15,764 bases of DNA from Methylococcaceae bacterium UBA4132. Lineage in GTDB: Bacteria; Pseudomonadota; Gammaproteobacteria; Methylococcales; Methylomonadaceae. Shown piece by piece: positions 1-7,872 of the stretch. The notes beneath the pieces are model-generated. The model did not search any database. It was not told the DNA's origin and saw only the letters and a list, made by a program, of their open reading frames with translations. The stretch lies in NCBI GenBank assembly GCA_002380945.1, contig DFWO01000024.1, forward strand, positions 1 to 15,764, in the 5' to 3' direction. The position numbers and the translations under genes are program-made. The first letter of the stretch is position 1. Every line of letters starts with the position of its first letter.

Positions 1-1
1 C

Positions 2-484
2 TTATTGGCGTGTTTGCGTGATAGCTCAGTGGGTGTGGTCGCGCCATTAATTTTAAATGAACAAGGCATCATGGAGAGTGTGCGCCGTTTTCCTACGCCG
101 ATGGTTATTTTATGTAAAGCCTTAGGACACTGTAATAACTGTGATTATGTAGTGGGCGAGCATCTTTTATATCCTGATTGGGTGGGCGGAATGTTTATGT
201 TGTTTTCACGCGAGATGTTTAGTGCGATACGCGGTTTTGATGAGCGTTATTTTTTGTATTATGAAGATGTCGATTTATGCGCCCGTCTGACTTTACGCGG
301 TTATAAAGTGTGTTTAACCCCTAAAAGTAAGGTGATACATCAGGCACAACGTACCAGTCATCGTAATCTGCGCTATCTTAAATGGCACTGCATCAGCATG
401 ATGCGATTTTTCTTGTCACGCCCATTTAGAATCATTATGCGTAGTCGAGCGGCTAAAGGTATACAGACCTGCCCGCGTTTTTAA
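2..484 (+). CDS. Glycosyltransferase family 2, C-terminal part (5' truncated by window edge)
   Basis: The reading frame is open to the left edge, so the N-terminal nucleotide-sugar half lies outside the window. What remains is the C-terminal half of a GT-A family 2 transferase. The stretch GGMFMLFSREMF followed by GFDERYFLYYEDVDLCARL is the acceptor-side block typical of rhamnosyltransferase-like (WbbL-type) enzymes, and its ED pair usually supplies the catalytic base. The tail is basic (RPFRIIMRSRAAK), which fits a peripheral inner-membrane enzyme working on lipid-linked sugars. It ends 15 bases before the next glycosyltransferase and is probably co-transcribed with it. Family assignment is firm. 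Donor and acceptor sugars cannot be told from the sequence. Confidence 0.85.
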   Translation, partial: LLACLRDSSVGVVAPLILNEQGIMESVRRFPTPMVILCKALGHCNNCDYVVGEHLLYPDWVGGMFMLFSREMFSAIRGFDERYFLYYEDVDLCARLTLRGYKVCLTPKSKVIHQAQRTSHRNLRYLKWHCISMMRFFLSRPFRIIMRSRAAKGIQTCPRF

Positions 485-499
485 ACTCTGAGGAACATC

Positions 500-1411
500 A
501 TGACAACTGAGCAAGTGACTGTGTTAATGTCCACTTACAATGGCAGTCAATTTTTGCAACAACAGCTTAATAGTCTGTACGAACAGACATATCCTAATAT
601 CAAAATTTTAGTGCGTGATGATGGGTCAACCGACACCACCCGCGAATTATTAGCAGCTGAATGTTTAACAGGCGCGATTGAACAACTTGACGGGCATAAT
701 AACTTAGGTGCTACGGGTAGTTTCTTTGTCTTATTACGTCATGCAGCCAGCACTGAAACTGCTTATGTGGCTTTTTGCGATCAAGATGATGTTTGGCAAG
801 CCAATAAAATTGAACGAGCCGTATCCTTATTGGCTAAGGTTTCTGACCGTCCTGCGTTGTATTGTTGTCGTTTAGATATTGTTGACGAGCAGTTACAATC
901 ACTTGAATTAAGCGTAAAACCCAGAAAAATAGGCTTTGGTAATGCTTTGGTAGAAAATATTGCCGTGGGTTGTACGATGGTATTGAACCGAAAAGCCATT
1001 GATTTATTGTGTCAGCAAACACTGCCTAGTCATGTTTATGTGCATGATTGGTGGTGTTATTTGGTCATCTCGTGTTTTGGTAAGGTTATTTTTGATGATA
1101 ACCCGCTGATTAAATACCGCCAGCATGGTGGCAATGTGATTGGTGCGGCAACTAATCGCTTAGGTGTTTTAAAACGCAAATTAGCTCGATTATTTAATGC
1201 GCGGTTATGGATTAGTGAACAGGCTATGACTTTTGGGGACTTGTTTTCCGACCGATTACCAATGGTTGAGCGTGAGCTGTTAGCTTTATTAATCAAAGCG
1301 AAATCATCATTTTGGTATCGTGTTCGCTTAGCACTGTCTCCTGCTGTTTGGCGGCAAAAATGTGTGGATAATCTTATTTTGCGGCTGGTTATTTTAATGA
1401 ATAGAATTTAA
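500..1411 (+). CDS. Glycosyltransferase family 2 (rhamnosyltransferase-like)
   Basis: A complete 303-residue GT-A family 2 transferase. It begins VTVLMSTYNGSQFLQQQLNSL, followed by the nucleotide-binding VRDDGSTDTT (DDGS at about residues 40-43). The metal-binding DxD-type motif is in FCDQDDVWQANKIE (DQDD at about 94-97). The DQDDVW context is common in dTDP-rhamnose transferases and EpsE-like enzymes, and HDWWCYLV near residue 182 fits the acceptor region. The ATG is preceded by GAGGAA at good spacing. It presumably transfers one sugar to the growing undecaprenyl-linked O-unit on the cytoplasmic side of the inner membrane. The family is clear. Rhamnose as donor is only a guess from motif resemblance. 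Confidence 0.88.
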   Translation: MTTEQVTVLMSTYNGSQFLQQQLNSLYEQTYPNIKILVRDDGSTDTTRELLAAECLTGAIEQLDGHNNLGATGSFFVLLRHAASTETAYVAFCDQDDVWQANKIERAVSLLAKVSDRPALYCCRLDIVDEQLQSLELSVKPRKIGFGNALVENIAVGCTMVLNRKAIDLLCQQTLPSHVYVHDWWCYLVISCFGKVIFDDNPLIKYRQHGGNVIGAATNRLGVLKRKLARLFNARLWISEQAMTFGDLFSDRLPMVERELLALLIKAKSSFWYRVRLALSPAVWRQKCVDNLILRLVILMNRI

Positions 1412-1454
1412 AGTGACTGATGACTATGAATGTTTATGATTGTGGAGATTGCTT

Positions 1455-2387
1455 GTGATTATTGCCGTTACAGGAGGCACTGGGTTTATTGGTAGACATC
1501 TTATCGCTCGACACCTAGCGCGTGGCGATGAAGTGCGGTATTTAACGCGCCACACACCTGAAAAAGCCATTACTGGTGCGTGTGCTGTAATTGGTGATTT
1601 AACATCTTCTGTTGATGAATTACGTCCTTTTGTACAGGGTGTGGACGTGTTGTATCACTGTGCCGCTGAACTACACGATGCCACAAAAATGGACGAGACC
1701 AATGTGTTGGGTACACAAAATCTGTTAACAGCGGCAAGCGGTACAGTTAAACGCTGGGTGCAACTCAGTAGCACAGGTGTTTATGGTAGCAAACCCGCAC
1801 ACGATGTAAATGAAGATACCGCTCTCAATCCGATGAATGCCTATGAAGTGTCGAAAGCGGCTGCTGATGAGCTAGTCTACACCGCTATGAATGAACATCG
1901 CTTACAAGGCGTAGTGTTAAGACCGTCTAATGTGTACGGTGTGAATATGCCTAATCAGTCCTTATTTCAGCTCATTAATATGATTAAACGCGGGCTGTTC
2001 TTTTTTATCGGTGCGCGTGGTGCAATGGTTAATTATATTCATGTTGAAAATGTGGTTGACGCGTTGGTCTTATGTGGCACAGCAACATTACCTGCCAATG
2101 TGCGCACTTATATCGTGTCAGATTACTGCACACTGGAAGAATTTGTTGCGATTATCGCCGCCGCATTAAACATCCCCTGCCCGCAAAAAAGATTACCTGA
2201 ATCGTTAGTCAGATTAGTAGCTCACTTAGCCGATCATTTACCGCGTTTTCCTTTGCGTTCATCACGCGTTGATGCACTGACTTATCGGCACCGTTACAAG
2301 ACTGAACGCATCGAAACAGAATTAGGCTATCGACACACTATTTCTATGTTAGTAGGCATGAGTGAACTGGTTCGTTATGGAAAATAA
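1455..2387 (+). CDS. Extended SDR, NAD(P)-dependent sugar epimerase/dehydratase/reductase family
   Basis: An extended short-chain dehydrogenase of about 310 residues. Its Rossmann motif TGGTGFIG sits at residues 6-13. The catalytic serine lies in LSSTGVYG (about 105-106), and the Tyr-Lys pair in YEVSKAAADE (about 130 and 134). I chose GTG at 1455 because GGAG at 1443-1446 lies 8 bases upstream; the longer frame from TTG at 1440 would place that ribosome binding site inside the coding region and add residues not expected before the first beta strand. It sits among glycosyltransferases, so a nucleotide-sugar or lipid-linked-sugar substrate is likely, but its reaction (epimerase, reductase or dehydratase) cannot be read from the sequence. 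It overlaps the next gene by 11 bases. Confidence 0.82.
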   Translation: MIIAVTGGTGFIGRHLIARHLARGDEVRYLTRHTPEKAITGACAVIGDLTSSVDELRPFVQGVDVLYHCAAELHDATKMDETNVLGTQNLLTAASGTVKRWVQLSSTGVYGSKPAHDVNEDTALNPMNAYEVSKAAADELVYTAMNEHRLQGVVLRPSNVYGVNMPNQSLFQLINMIKRGLFFFIGARGAMVNYIHVENVVDALVLCGTATLPANVRTYIVSDYCTLEEFVAIIAAALNIPCPQKRLPESLVRLVAHLADHLPRFPLRSSRVDALTYRHRYKTERIETELGYRHTISMLVGMSELVRYGK

Positions 2388-3531
2388 AAAATTAAAAGTG
2401 GTGCGTGTTATTACCGCATCGTATGTTGTACCTTGGCATTTGGGCAATACATTGAAAAGAATCGGCACAGATTTTGATGTATGCGTAGTAGGGCAAGATG
2501 TGTCTAGTTATCAAGACACATACCCTAATGTTAAATGGGTAGATATTGATTTGAATAGAAAAATTAGCCCATTGGCTGATTTGGTGTCGTTGTATAGATT
2601 ATGCCGTTTTTTTCTCAGTTATCGACCTGATATTGTCCATTCCATTATGCCCAAAGCGGGCTTACTCACGGCATTAGCAGGGGCTATATGTCGCGTACCC
2701 ATTCGGCTACATACCTTTACGGGTCAAGTGTGGGCAACTAAAAAAGCCAAAGCACGGCACTTTTTTTACGCGATCGACAAATTAATTACCCTATTAAATA
2801 CGGTTTGCTTAACCGATAGCCAGTCACAATCGCAGTTTTTATATGAACATCATATTGCCATACACGGTAAGCCTTTGCCCGTGCTGGGCAATGGTTCATT
2901 ATCGGGCGTGGATTTAAGTCGTTTTGACTTAGCCAATATGGAACAATCTGCTAAAAAATTAGCGCAGTCATTAGGTATCACTCCACAACATTTTGTCTTT
3001 GTGTTTCTCGCCAGAAAAACCCGTGATAAAGGTGCGATTGACATCATCACCGCGTTTGCCAAAGTGACCGCGTTATATCCACACAGTCGGTTATTGTTTA
3101 TTGGACCTGATGAATCCGAAGGGCAGCTTGAACAGTTAAAAATCGACACCCCCGAATTATTTAACAACGTGCTGTGTATAGATAAAGTCGATAATCATGA
3201 ATTATTTTTAGCCATTAGCCATGTCCTGTGTTTGCCCAGTTATCGAGAAGGCTTCGGCACAATAGTGATTGATGCGGCGGCACTTGGCGTACCCACCATT
3301 GGTTCAAACATTGTCGGCTTAGTTGATGCGGTTGCAAATAACGAAACGGGCATTTTATTTCCCGCAGGTGATATTGATCAACTTACGGCGGCGATGTCGT
3401 CATTTTTAGAAAATCCGTTACAGCTTAAAACAATGGGCATCGCGGCTAAGCAACGTGTCGAACGCTATTTTTCGGCAGATAAACTCTATGCTGAGTTAAA
3501 ATGTTTTTATTTTGAGCTAGCAGGTCGTTAA
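2377..3531 (+). CDS. Glycosyltransferase, GT-B fold, family 4-like
   Basis: A GT-B glycosyltransferase of about 384 residues. The N-terminal acceptor domain includes RLHTFTGQVWATKKAKARHF (about 110-129), typical of a family found in O-antigen clusters. The C-terminal donor domain has LARKTRDKG (about 211-219) and SYREGFGTIVIDAAALGVP (about 288-306). The usual EX7E motif is EX7D here (E291, D299). ATG 2377 is preferred over GTG 2362 because it begins just before the first beta strand and overlaps the previous gene by only 11 bases. It is expected to act in the cytoplasm at the inner membrane, adding a sugar to undecaprenyl-linked intermediates. The neighbourhood resembles the region before wbpV in Pseudomonas O-antigen loci. 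Its specificity is unknown. Confidence 0.85.
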   Translation: MENKKLKVVRVITASYVVPWHLGNTLKRIGTDFDVCVVGQDVSSYQDTYPNVKWVDIDLNRKISPLADLVSLYRLCRFFLSYRPDIVHSIMPKAGLLTALAGAICRVPIRLHTFTGQVWATKKAKARHFFYAIDKLITLLNTVCLTDSQSQSQFLYEHHIAIHGKPLPVLGNGSLSGVDLSRFDLANMEQSAKKLAQSLGITPQHFVFVFLARKTRDKGAIDIITAFAKVTALYPHSRLLFIGPDESEGQLEQLKIDTPELFNNVLCIDKVDNHELFLAISHVLCLPSYREGFGTIVIDAAALGVPTIGSNIVGLVDAVANNETGILFPAGDIDQLTAAMSSFLENPLQLKTMGIAAKQRVERYFSADKLYAELKCFYFELAGR

Positions 3532-3533
3532 AT

Positions 3534-4502
3534 TTGACAGCCACCACAAAAACCCAAGTATTAATTACAGGAGCCAACGGCTTTGTTGGACAAGCATTAT
3601 GTGCCACTGCCGTCTCCTCTGATTTCTTAATCAAAGGCGTAGTTCGCGTCCCACAATCATTACCCGCTGCTGTAGAAACCGTTGTAATCGGTGCAATTGA
3701 TGGTAATACCGATTGGCATAATGCCTTGCAAGGTATCAATGTTGTGGTGCATCTTGCAGCACGGGTTCATATTATGAATGATCAGAGTGCTGATCCGCTC
3801 AGCGATTTTCGCAAAACTAATGTTGATGGCACACTAAATCTTGCTAAACAAGCCGCCCTTGCAGGCGTACAACGCTTTGTGTTTATTAGCTCCATTAAAG
3901 TGAACGGTGAAAGTACACCATTAGGGCAACCCTTTCATGCCGATGATGAACCCATGCCTATGGATGCTTACGGACTTTCTAAACGTGAAGCTGAAGATGC
4001 GTTACGACAGTTAGCCGTTGAGACGGGCATGGACGTAGTAATTATTCGCCCGCCGTTAGTGTATGGTGCGGGAGTTAAAGCCAATTTTCTGAATATGATG
4101 CGTTGGTTAGATAAAGGCATTCCATTACCACTAGGCGCAATTCATAATCAACGCAGTTTGGTTGCCTTGGATAACTTAGTCGATTTAATCATCACCTGTA
4201 TTACTCAACCCGCTGCTGCCAATCAAACTTTTTTAGTCAGTGATGGTGACGATATGTCCACCAGTCAGTTATTACGCCGCATGGCACGGGCGTTAGGCAA
4301 ATCAGCGCGATTGTTACCCGTCCCCGCGTGGTTATTACAAAGCGGTGCAAGTTTGCTAGGCAAGCACGCAGTTGCTCAACGATTATGTGGCTCGCTACAA
4401 CTAGATATTAGCAAAACACGACAACTATTAAATTGGACACCGCCCGTCAGCGTCGATGAGGCGTTACGCAAAACGGCTCAAGCTTATAGGTTATCATTAT
4501 AG
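3534..4502 (+). CDS. wbpV: WbpV-like SDR: predicted UDP-4-keto-6-deoxy-GlcNAc reductase/epimerase
   Basis: An extended SDR of 322 residues with Rossmann motif TGANGFVG (about 12-19), serines in FISSIKVNGE (about 119-120) and YGLSK (Tyr146, Lys150). The blocks SSIKVNGEST, IRPPLVYGAGVKANF, MMRWLDKGIPLPLGAI and NQRSLVALDNLVDLI are strongly reminiscent of WbpV and related proteins. With WbpM, these reduce the 4-keto-6-deoxy intermediate of UDP-GlcNAc to give UDP-QuiNAc. The start is TTG at 3534, two bases after the previous stop, with AGG at 3522-3524 as a weak ribosome binding site; an in-frame stop lies just upstream, so there is no longer alternative. It overlaps the next gene by one base. The product could be another epimer (FucNAc type). 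The role is inferred from similarity and context. Confidence 0.85.
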   Translation: MTATTKTQVLITGANGFVGQALCATAVSSDFLIKGVVRVPQSLPAAVETVVIGAIDGNTDWHNALQGINVVVHLAARVHIMNDQSADPLSDFRKTNVDGTLNLAKQAALAGVQRFVFISSIKVNGESTPLGQPFHADDEPMPMDAYGLSKREAEDALRQLAVETGMDVVIIRPPLVYGAGVKANFLNMMRWLDKGIPLPLGAIHNQRSLVALDNLVDLIITCITQPAAANQTFLVSDGDDMSTSQLLRRMARALGKSARLLPVPAWLLQSGASLLGKHAVAQRLCGSLQLDISKTRQLLNWTPPVSVDEALRKTAQAYRLSL

Positions 4503-5509
4503 TGCCGACAATTATGTGGATTTTTCTGTTTGCCTTACTTGCATCTATTGCATTAACAGGCTTATTACGCCGCTACGCCCTTGCCGCAAGTCTGCTCGAT
4601 ATTCCCAATGCTCGAAGCTCGCACAGTTTACCGACACCGCGCGGTGGCGGTGTGGCTATCGTGGTAGTTTTTTTATTGGGCATACTCCTATTATTTAAGT
4701 ACGACTTATTGGCAAATGCGACTATGTGGGCATTTTTAGGCACGGGCGTATGGGTCGCTGTGGTGGGATTTATAGATGACCATCAACACATTCCCGCACG
4801 GTGGCGATTATTAGCGCATTTTATCGGTGCAGCATGGGGATTATTTTGGCTAGGTTTGCCAGCGTTATCGTTATTCGGCACTGATGTCACGATGCTGGGC
4901 TATGTGTTAGGGGTGTTTTATTTGGTGTGGCTATTAAATCTGTATAATTTTATGGATGGTATTGACGGACTGGCAAGTATTGAAGCGATTAGCGTTTGCT
5001 TAGGTGGCGTACTGTTGTTTGCGTTAGGTACTGAAATGATAAATCAAAGCTACGGCTTAATCTTGCTAATCATGGCAGTCACAGGCTTTTTACTATGGAA
5101 CTTCCCGCCTGCTAAGATTTTTATGGGTGATGCGGGTAGTGGTTTTTTAGGCATCACCTTGGGCTTATTTTCCATTCAAGCCGCTCATGCCGCACCTGCC
5201 TTTTTTTGCAGTTGGTTAATTTTACTGGCTGTATTTATCGTTGATGCGACATGGACGCTGGTACGACGCTTTTTACGCGGGGAAAAAGTCTATGAAGCGC
5301 ACCGCAGTCATGGCTATCAATTTGCCGCACGGCATTATGCGTCACACAAAACCGTATCCTTAGCCGTTGCCGCTATTAATATTTGCTGGTTATTACCTAT
5401 CGCGTTGTGGGTTGGTTTAGGTGATTTAAACGGCTGGTTAGGGCTTATCATTGCCTACTTGCCGCTATGGCTATTGGCGATTCATTTCAAAGCAGGCTTA
5501 GCTGAATGA
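4502..5509 (+). CDS. wbpL: WbpL/WecA-type undecaprenyl-phosphate sugar-1-phosphate transferase
   Basis: A polytopic membrane enzyme of about 335 residues in the MraY/WecA superfamily. Diagnostic motifs are RSSHSLPTPRGGG (about 38-50), the metal-binding DD in GFIDDHQHIPARWR (Asp92-Asp93), NLYNFMDGIDGLA (about 146-158), FMGDAGSGFLG (about 207-217) and the cytoplasmic loop EAHRSHGYQ (about 265-273). About ten hydrophobic helices surround them. It moves a HexNAc-type sugar-1-phosphate from a UDP donor to undecaprenyl phosphate, the first membrane step of O-unit assembly. GTG at 4502 overlaps the upstream stop by one base; ATG at 4514 is an alternative giving 331 residues. Placement between WbpV-like and WbpM-like enzymes favours a WbpL-like specificity (QuiNAc or FucNAc) over WecA GlcNAc. 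Confidence 0.9.
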   Translation: MPTIMWIFLFALLASIALTGLLRRYALAASLLDIPNARSSHSLPTPRGGGVAIVVVFLLGILLLFKYDLLANATMWAFLGTGVWVAVVGFIDDHQHIPARWRLLAHFIGAAWGLFWLGLPALSLFGTDVTMLGYVLGVFYLVWLLNLYNFMDGIDGLASIEAISVCLGGVLLFALGTEMINQSYGLILLIMAVTGFLLWNFPPAKIFMGDAGSGFLGITLGLFSIQAAHAAPAFFCSWLILLAVFIVDATWTLVRRFLRGEKVYEAHRSHGYQFAARHYASHKTVSLAVAAINICWLLPIALWVGLGDLNGWLGLIIAYLPLWLLAIHFKAGLAE

Positions 5510-7452
5510 TTGCATTACCCTTACGCACTTGGTTTGTCAGTCTATCGCGACGTATTAAAGCGGCGATTCTTATTACTGTAGATAGTTTTTTTACTCTGTT
5601 TGCCCTGTGGGCAGCTTTTTCATTGCGCTGGAGTGACTGGTATATTCCCAAAACACATGAATGGTATTTATTCGCCGTCGCCCCTGTAATTGCCGTGCCT
5701 ATTTTTATTCGTTTGGGCTTGTATCGCGCCATCATTCGCTACATGGAAATACGGGCATTATGGACAATTATTCAAGCAACCACGCTGTACTCAATCATTT
5801 TTGCCTTTATTCTTTATGAATCTGGCATTAAAGGCATTCCGCGTACTGTTTCACTGCTCAATTGGTTATTAATTGTTCTATTAGTCAGTAGTAGTCGGTT
5901 TTTTGTCCGCTGGTGGCTTTCCGATGTTTATTATCGAGTCGGTGAAGACGGTGATGACACCGATCGCAACAAAAAAAACGTAGTGATTTATGGTGCGGGT
6001 AGTGCGGGTGTGCAACTAGCTTCTGCCTTATCGCATGGCGGCAAATTTAAAACGGTTGCCTTTATTGATGACAATCCGTTATTGCATAAACAAAAAATCA
6101 ACGGCATTAAAATTTGCCCGTTCGATTCATTAAACTATTTGATGGAACGCTACCACGTTGCCAACGTGCTATTGGCAATGCCTTCAGCGAGTCGCGTGCG
6201 GATTCGTGAAATTATCGACCTATTAGAACCTTATGCCGTGCATGTGCTGTCTATGCCTAGCGTGTCCGATATTGCTCAAGGTAAAGTCACTTTTGATACG
6301 CTACAAGAAGTTGATATTGCTGACTTACTTGGTCGTGACCCTGTTGCACCTGTCACCTCATTACTGCAAGCAAATATTACTAACAAAGTAGTCATGGTGA
6401 CAGGTGCAGGCGGCTCTATCGGCTCTGAATTGTGTCGGCAAATCATGCAATTACAACCGCGCTCACTGGTCTTGTTTGAGCAAAATGAATTCGCCTTGTA
6501 CGCTATCGAAAAAGAATTAGCGCAACAGGTCACCAACAATAATATTAGCGTATTGCCTGTGTTGGGATCAGTTACAAATACTGACCGCGTGGAAAAAGTT
6601 TGTAAAACCTTTGGAGTACAAACTATTTACCACGCCGCCGCTTATAAACACGTTCCGATGGTGGAGAAAAACCCTGCTGAAGCCGTATGGAATAACATTC
6701 TCGGCACACTACATACGGCAAAAGCCGCTATTAACACAGGCGTGGAAACCTTTGTTCTCATTTCCACCGATAAAGCCGTTAGACCCACCAATACTATGGG
6801 TGCAACCAAACGTTTTGCGGAGTTAATTTTGCAAGCCCTAAGTAATAATACCCATGCCACACAGCATACGCGTTTTACAATGGTACGCTTTGGCAATGTG
6901 TTAGGTTCTTCAGGGTCAGTTGTACCCTTGTTTCGTGAGCAAATCGCCAGAGGCGGACCTGTTACTGTCACCGATAAACGCATTATTCGTTATTTTATGA
7001 CTATCCCCGAAGCCTCGCAGCTAGTGATTCAAGCGGGTGCAATGGGGCAGGGTGGTGATGTGTTTGTGTTGGATATGGGTGAGCCGATTCGCATTGTTGA
7101 TTTAGCCAAGCGTATGATTCATTTAAGCGGCTTGCAAATAAAAGACGATACTCATCCTAATGGTGATATAGACATTCAGTTTACAGGCTTGCGTGCGGGT
7201 GAAAAACTCTATGAAGAGTTGTTGATAGGCGATAACGTCTCCAAAACCAGCCACCCCAGAATTATGCGGGCAGAAGAAACCATGATTCCTTGGTCTGAGC
7301 TGGAACAAATGCTTAAAGCCTTACAACAGGCGACTAAGAACGATGATTTTGAACAAATTAGAGTTGTGTTACAGCAAGCAGTGTCAGGCTTTGCGCCACA
7401 ATGTGAAATTGGTGATTTGCTTTGGCAACAGCGTAAAACGACATATCAATAG
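5506..7452 (+). CDS. wbpM: WbpM/CapD-type membrane-anchored UDP-GlcNAc 4,6-dehydratase
   Basis: A 648-residue enzyme close to the usual length of WbpM. The N-terminal part has about four membrane helices (roughly 20-41, 52-72, 84-104 and 113-130). A first Rossmann motif, VVIYGAGSAGVQLASAL, lies near 159-175, and the SDR dehydratase domain begins with VMVTGAGGSIGSELC near 296-310. The active-site region ISTDKAVRPTNTMGATKR carries the Met-x3-Lys arrangement (Met431, Lys435) that replaces Tyr-x3-Lys in the WbpM/CapD group. It converts UDP-GlcNAc to UDP-4-keto-6-deoxy-GlcNAc, the substrate for the WbpV-like reductase upstream. The ATG overlaps the upstream TGA by 4 bases, suggesting translational coupling. 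It is the last gene of the + strand polysaccharide cluster. The hairpins that follow lack a U tail on the + strand. Confidence 0.93.
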   Translation: MIALPLRTWFVSLSRRIKAAILITVDSFFTLFALWAAFSLRWSDWYIPKTHEWYLFAVAPVIAVPIFIRLGLYRAIIRYMEIRALWTIIQATTLYSIIFAFILYESGIKGIPRTVSLLNWLLIVLLVSSSRFFVRWWLSDVYYRVGEDGDDTDRNKKNVVIYGAGSAGVQLASALSHGGKFKTVAFIDDNPLLHKQKINGIKICPFDSLNYLMERYHVANVLLAMPSASRVRIREIIDLLEPYAVHVLSMPSVSDIAQGKVTFDTLQEVDIADLLGRDPVAPVTSLLQANITNKVVMVTGAGGSIGSELCRQIMQLQPRSLVLFEQNEFALYAIEKELAQQVTNNNISVLPVLGSVTNTDRVEKVCKTFGVQTIYHAAAYKHVPMVEKNPAEAVWNNILGTLHTAKAAINTGVETFVLISTDKAVRPTNTMGATKRFAELILQALSNNTHATQHTRFTMVRFGNVLGSSGSVVPLFREQIARGGPVTVTDKRIIRYFMTIPEASQLVIQAGAMGQGGDVFVLDMGEPIRIVDLAKRMIHLSGLQIKDDTHPNGDIDIQFTGLRAGEKLYEELLIGDNVSKTSHPRIMRAEETMIPWSELEQMLKALQQATKNDDFEQIRVVLQQAVSGFAPQCEIGDLLWQQRKTTYQ

Positions 7453-7462
7453 ACAAAAAAAA

Positions 7463-7490
7463 CCTCCTGATACGTTGTCGTAGCAGGAGG
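7463..7490 (-). terminator. Intrinsic terminator, second of a minus-strand pair
   Basis: The arms CCTCCTG and CAGGAGG are perfectly complementary, with an inner TAC/GTA pairing. Read on the minus strand, the hairpin is followed by eight T residues (7462 down to 7455). On the + strand it is followed by CAAAAAATC, so it does not look like a terminator for the dehydratase gene ending at 7452. It is the downstream member of two hairpins behind the small minus-strand gene at 7567-7719. Confidence 0.7.
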
Positions 7491-7498
7491 CAAAAAAT

Positions 7499-7529
7499 CA
7501 AGCAGGGTCTAATGAGGAGATTCTGCTTG
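7499..7529 (-). terminator. Terminator-like hairpin, first of a minus-strand pair
   Basis: The arms CAAGCAG and CTGCTTG (7499-7505 and 7523-7529) are perfect. An inner TCT/AGA pairing surrounds a 7-base loop that reads CCTCATT on the minus strand. Two positions between the stems are mismatched (A-C) in minus-strand RNA but would be G-U pairs in + strand RNA. On the minus strand it is followed, after two more bases, by six T residues (7497 down to 7492). It lies about 37 bases past the stop codon of the small gene. Confidence 0.5.
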
Positions 7530-7566
7530 TAGTCATAACACTAGGAGGAAGTAAAATCTTTAAAAC

Positions 7567-7719
7567 TTAACTGTTGCGCTTTGCTCTCATTACGATGTTG
7601 CTATAAATAGCCGCACTCGCAAATAAAACGGTTGAAATAACGAACTGTCCAGAAATGAAACTCCAAATTCCAACAATGAACACCAGTCCAATAAGGACAT
7701 CTTTGTTTAAGTCATTCAT
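7567..7719 (-). CDS. Small membrane protein, 50 residues, function unknown
   Basis: I do not recognise a family. Translating the minus strand from ATG at 7719-7717 gives 50 residues ending in TAA. It has a charged N-terminus (MNDLNKD), two hydrophobic stretches (VLIGLVFIVGIWSFI, about residues 8-22, and FVISTVLFASAAIY, about 26-39) and a basic tail (MRAKRNS). This is the pattern of a two-pass inner-membrane peptide with a short turn (SGQ). A GGAT lies about 8 bases upstream of the ATG. A plausible promoter lies at 7762-7789, and two terminator-like hairpins follow, both oriented for this strand. Those three signals on one strand make it more credible than a chance ORF. It is convergent with the polysaccharide cluster and divergent from the LysR gene, which might control it. 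Confidence 0.6.
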   Translation of the reverse strand: MNDLNKDVLIGLVFIVGIWSFISGQFVISTVLFASAAIYSNIVMRAKRNS

Positions 7720-7761
7720 AATTTGTTATCCAAAAGTTGTTTTATCAATAAGTATGTGCTT

Positions 7762-7789
7762 ACTATACAGAGATATTTTTGGGATACAA
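7762..7789 (-). promoter_or_regulatory. Candidate promoter of the small membrane gene
   Basis: On the minus strand a -10-like TATAGT (complement of 7762-7767; five of six match TATAAT) lies 16 bases downstream of TTGTAT (complement of 7784-7789; three of six match TTGACA). Transcription would start near 7754, about 35 bases before the start codon. Assigned by eye from consensus only. Confidence 0.35.
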
Positions 7790-7872
7790 TGCGCAAAATA
7801 ATGAATGAATTGTTTCTTTATGGGAAATAATATCTACACCACTAGCATTTCTTGTAGTTGAAGGTAATAGTA

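Noticed and set aside
1440..1454. TTG start for the first SDR gene
   Set aside because: The GGAG ribosome binding site would fall inside the coding sequence. GTG 1455 has proper spacing and starts directly at the first beta strand.
4456..4698. 80-codon + strand frame across the wbpV/wbpL junction
   Set aside because: It lies in a different frame over two strongly supported genes and its translation has no domain character.
6642..6983. 113-codon minus-strand frame inside the wbpM-like gene
   Set aside because: It is fully contained in the conserved catalytic region of the dehydratase and reads as an antisense shadow.
7463..7490. Terminator for the wbpM-like gene on the + strand
   Set aside because: The hairpin is preceded by A residues and followed by CAAAAAATC on the + strand, so there is no U tail. 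The T run is on the minus side.
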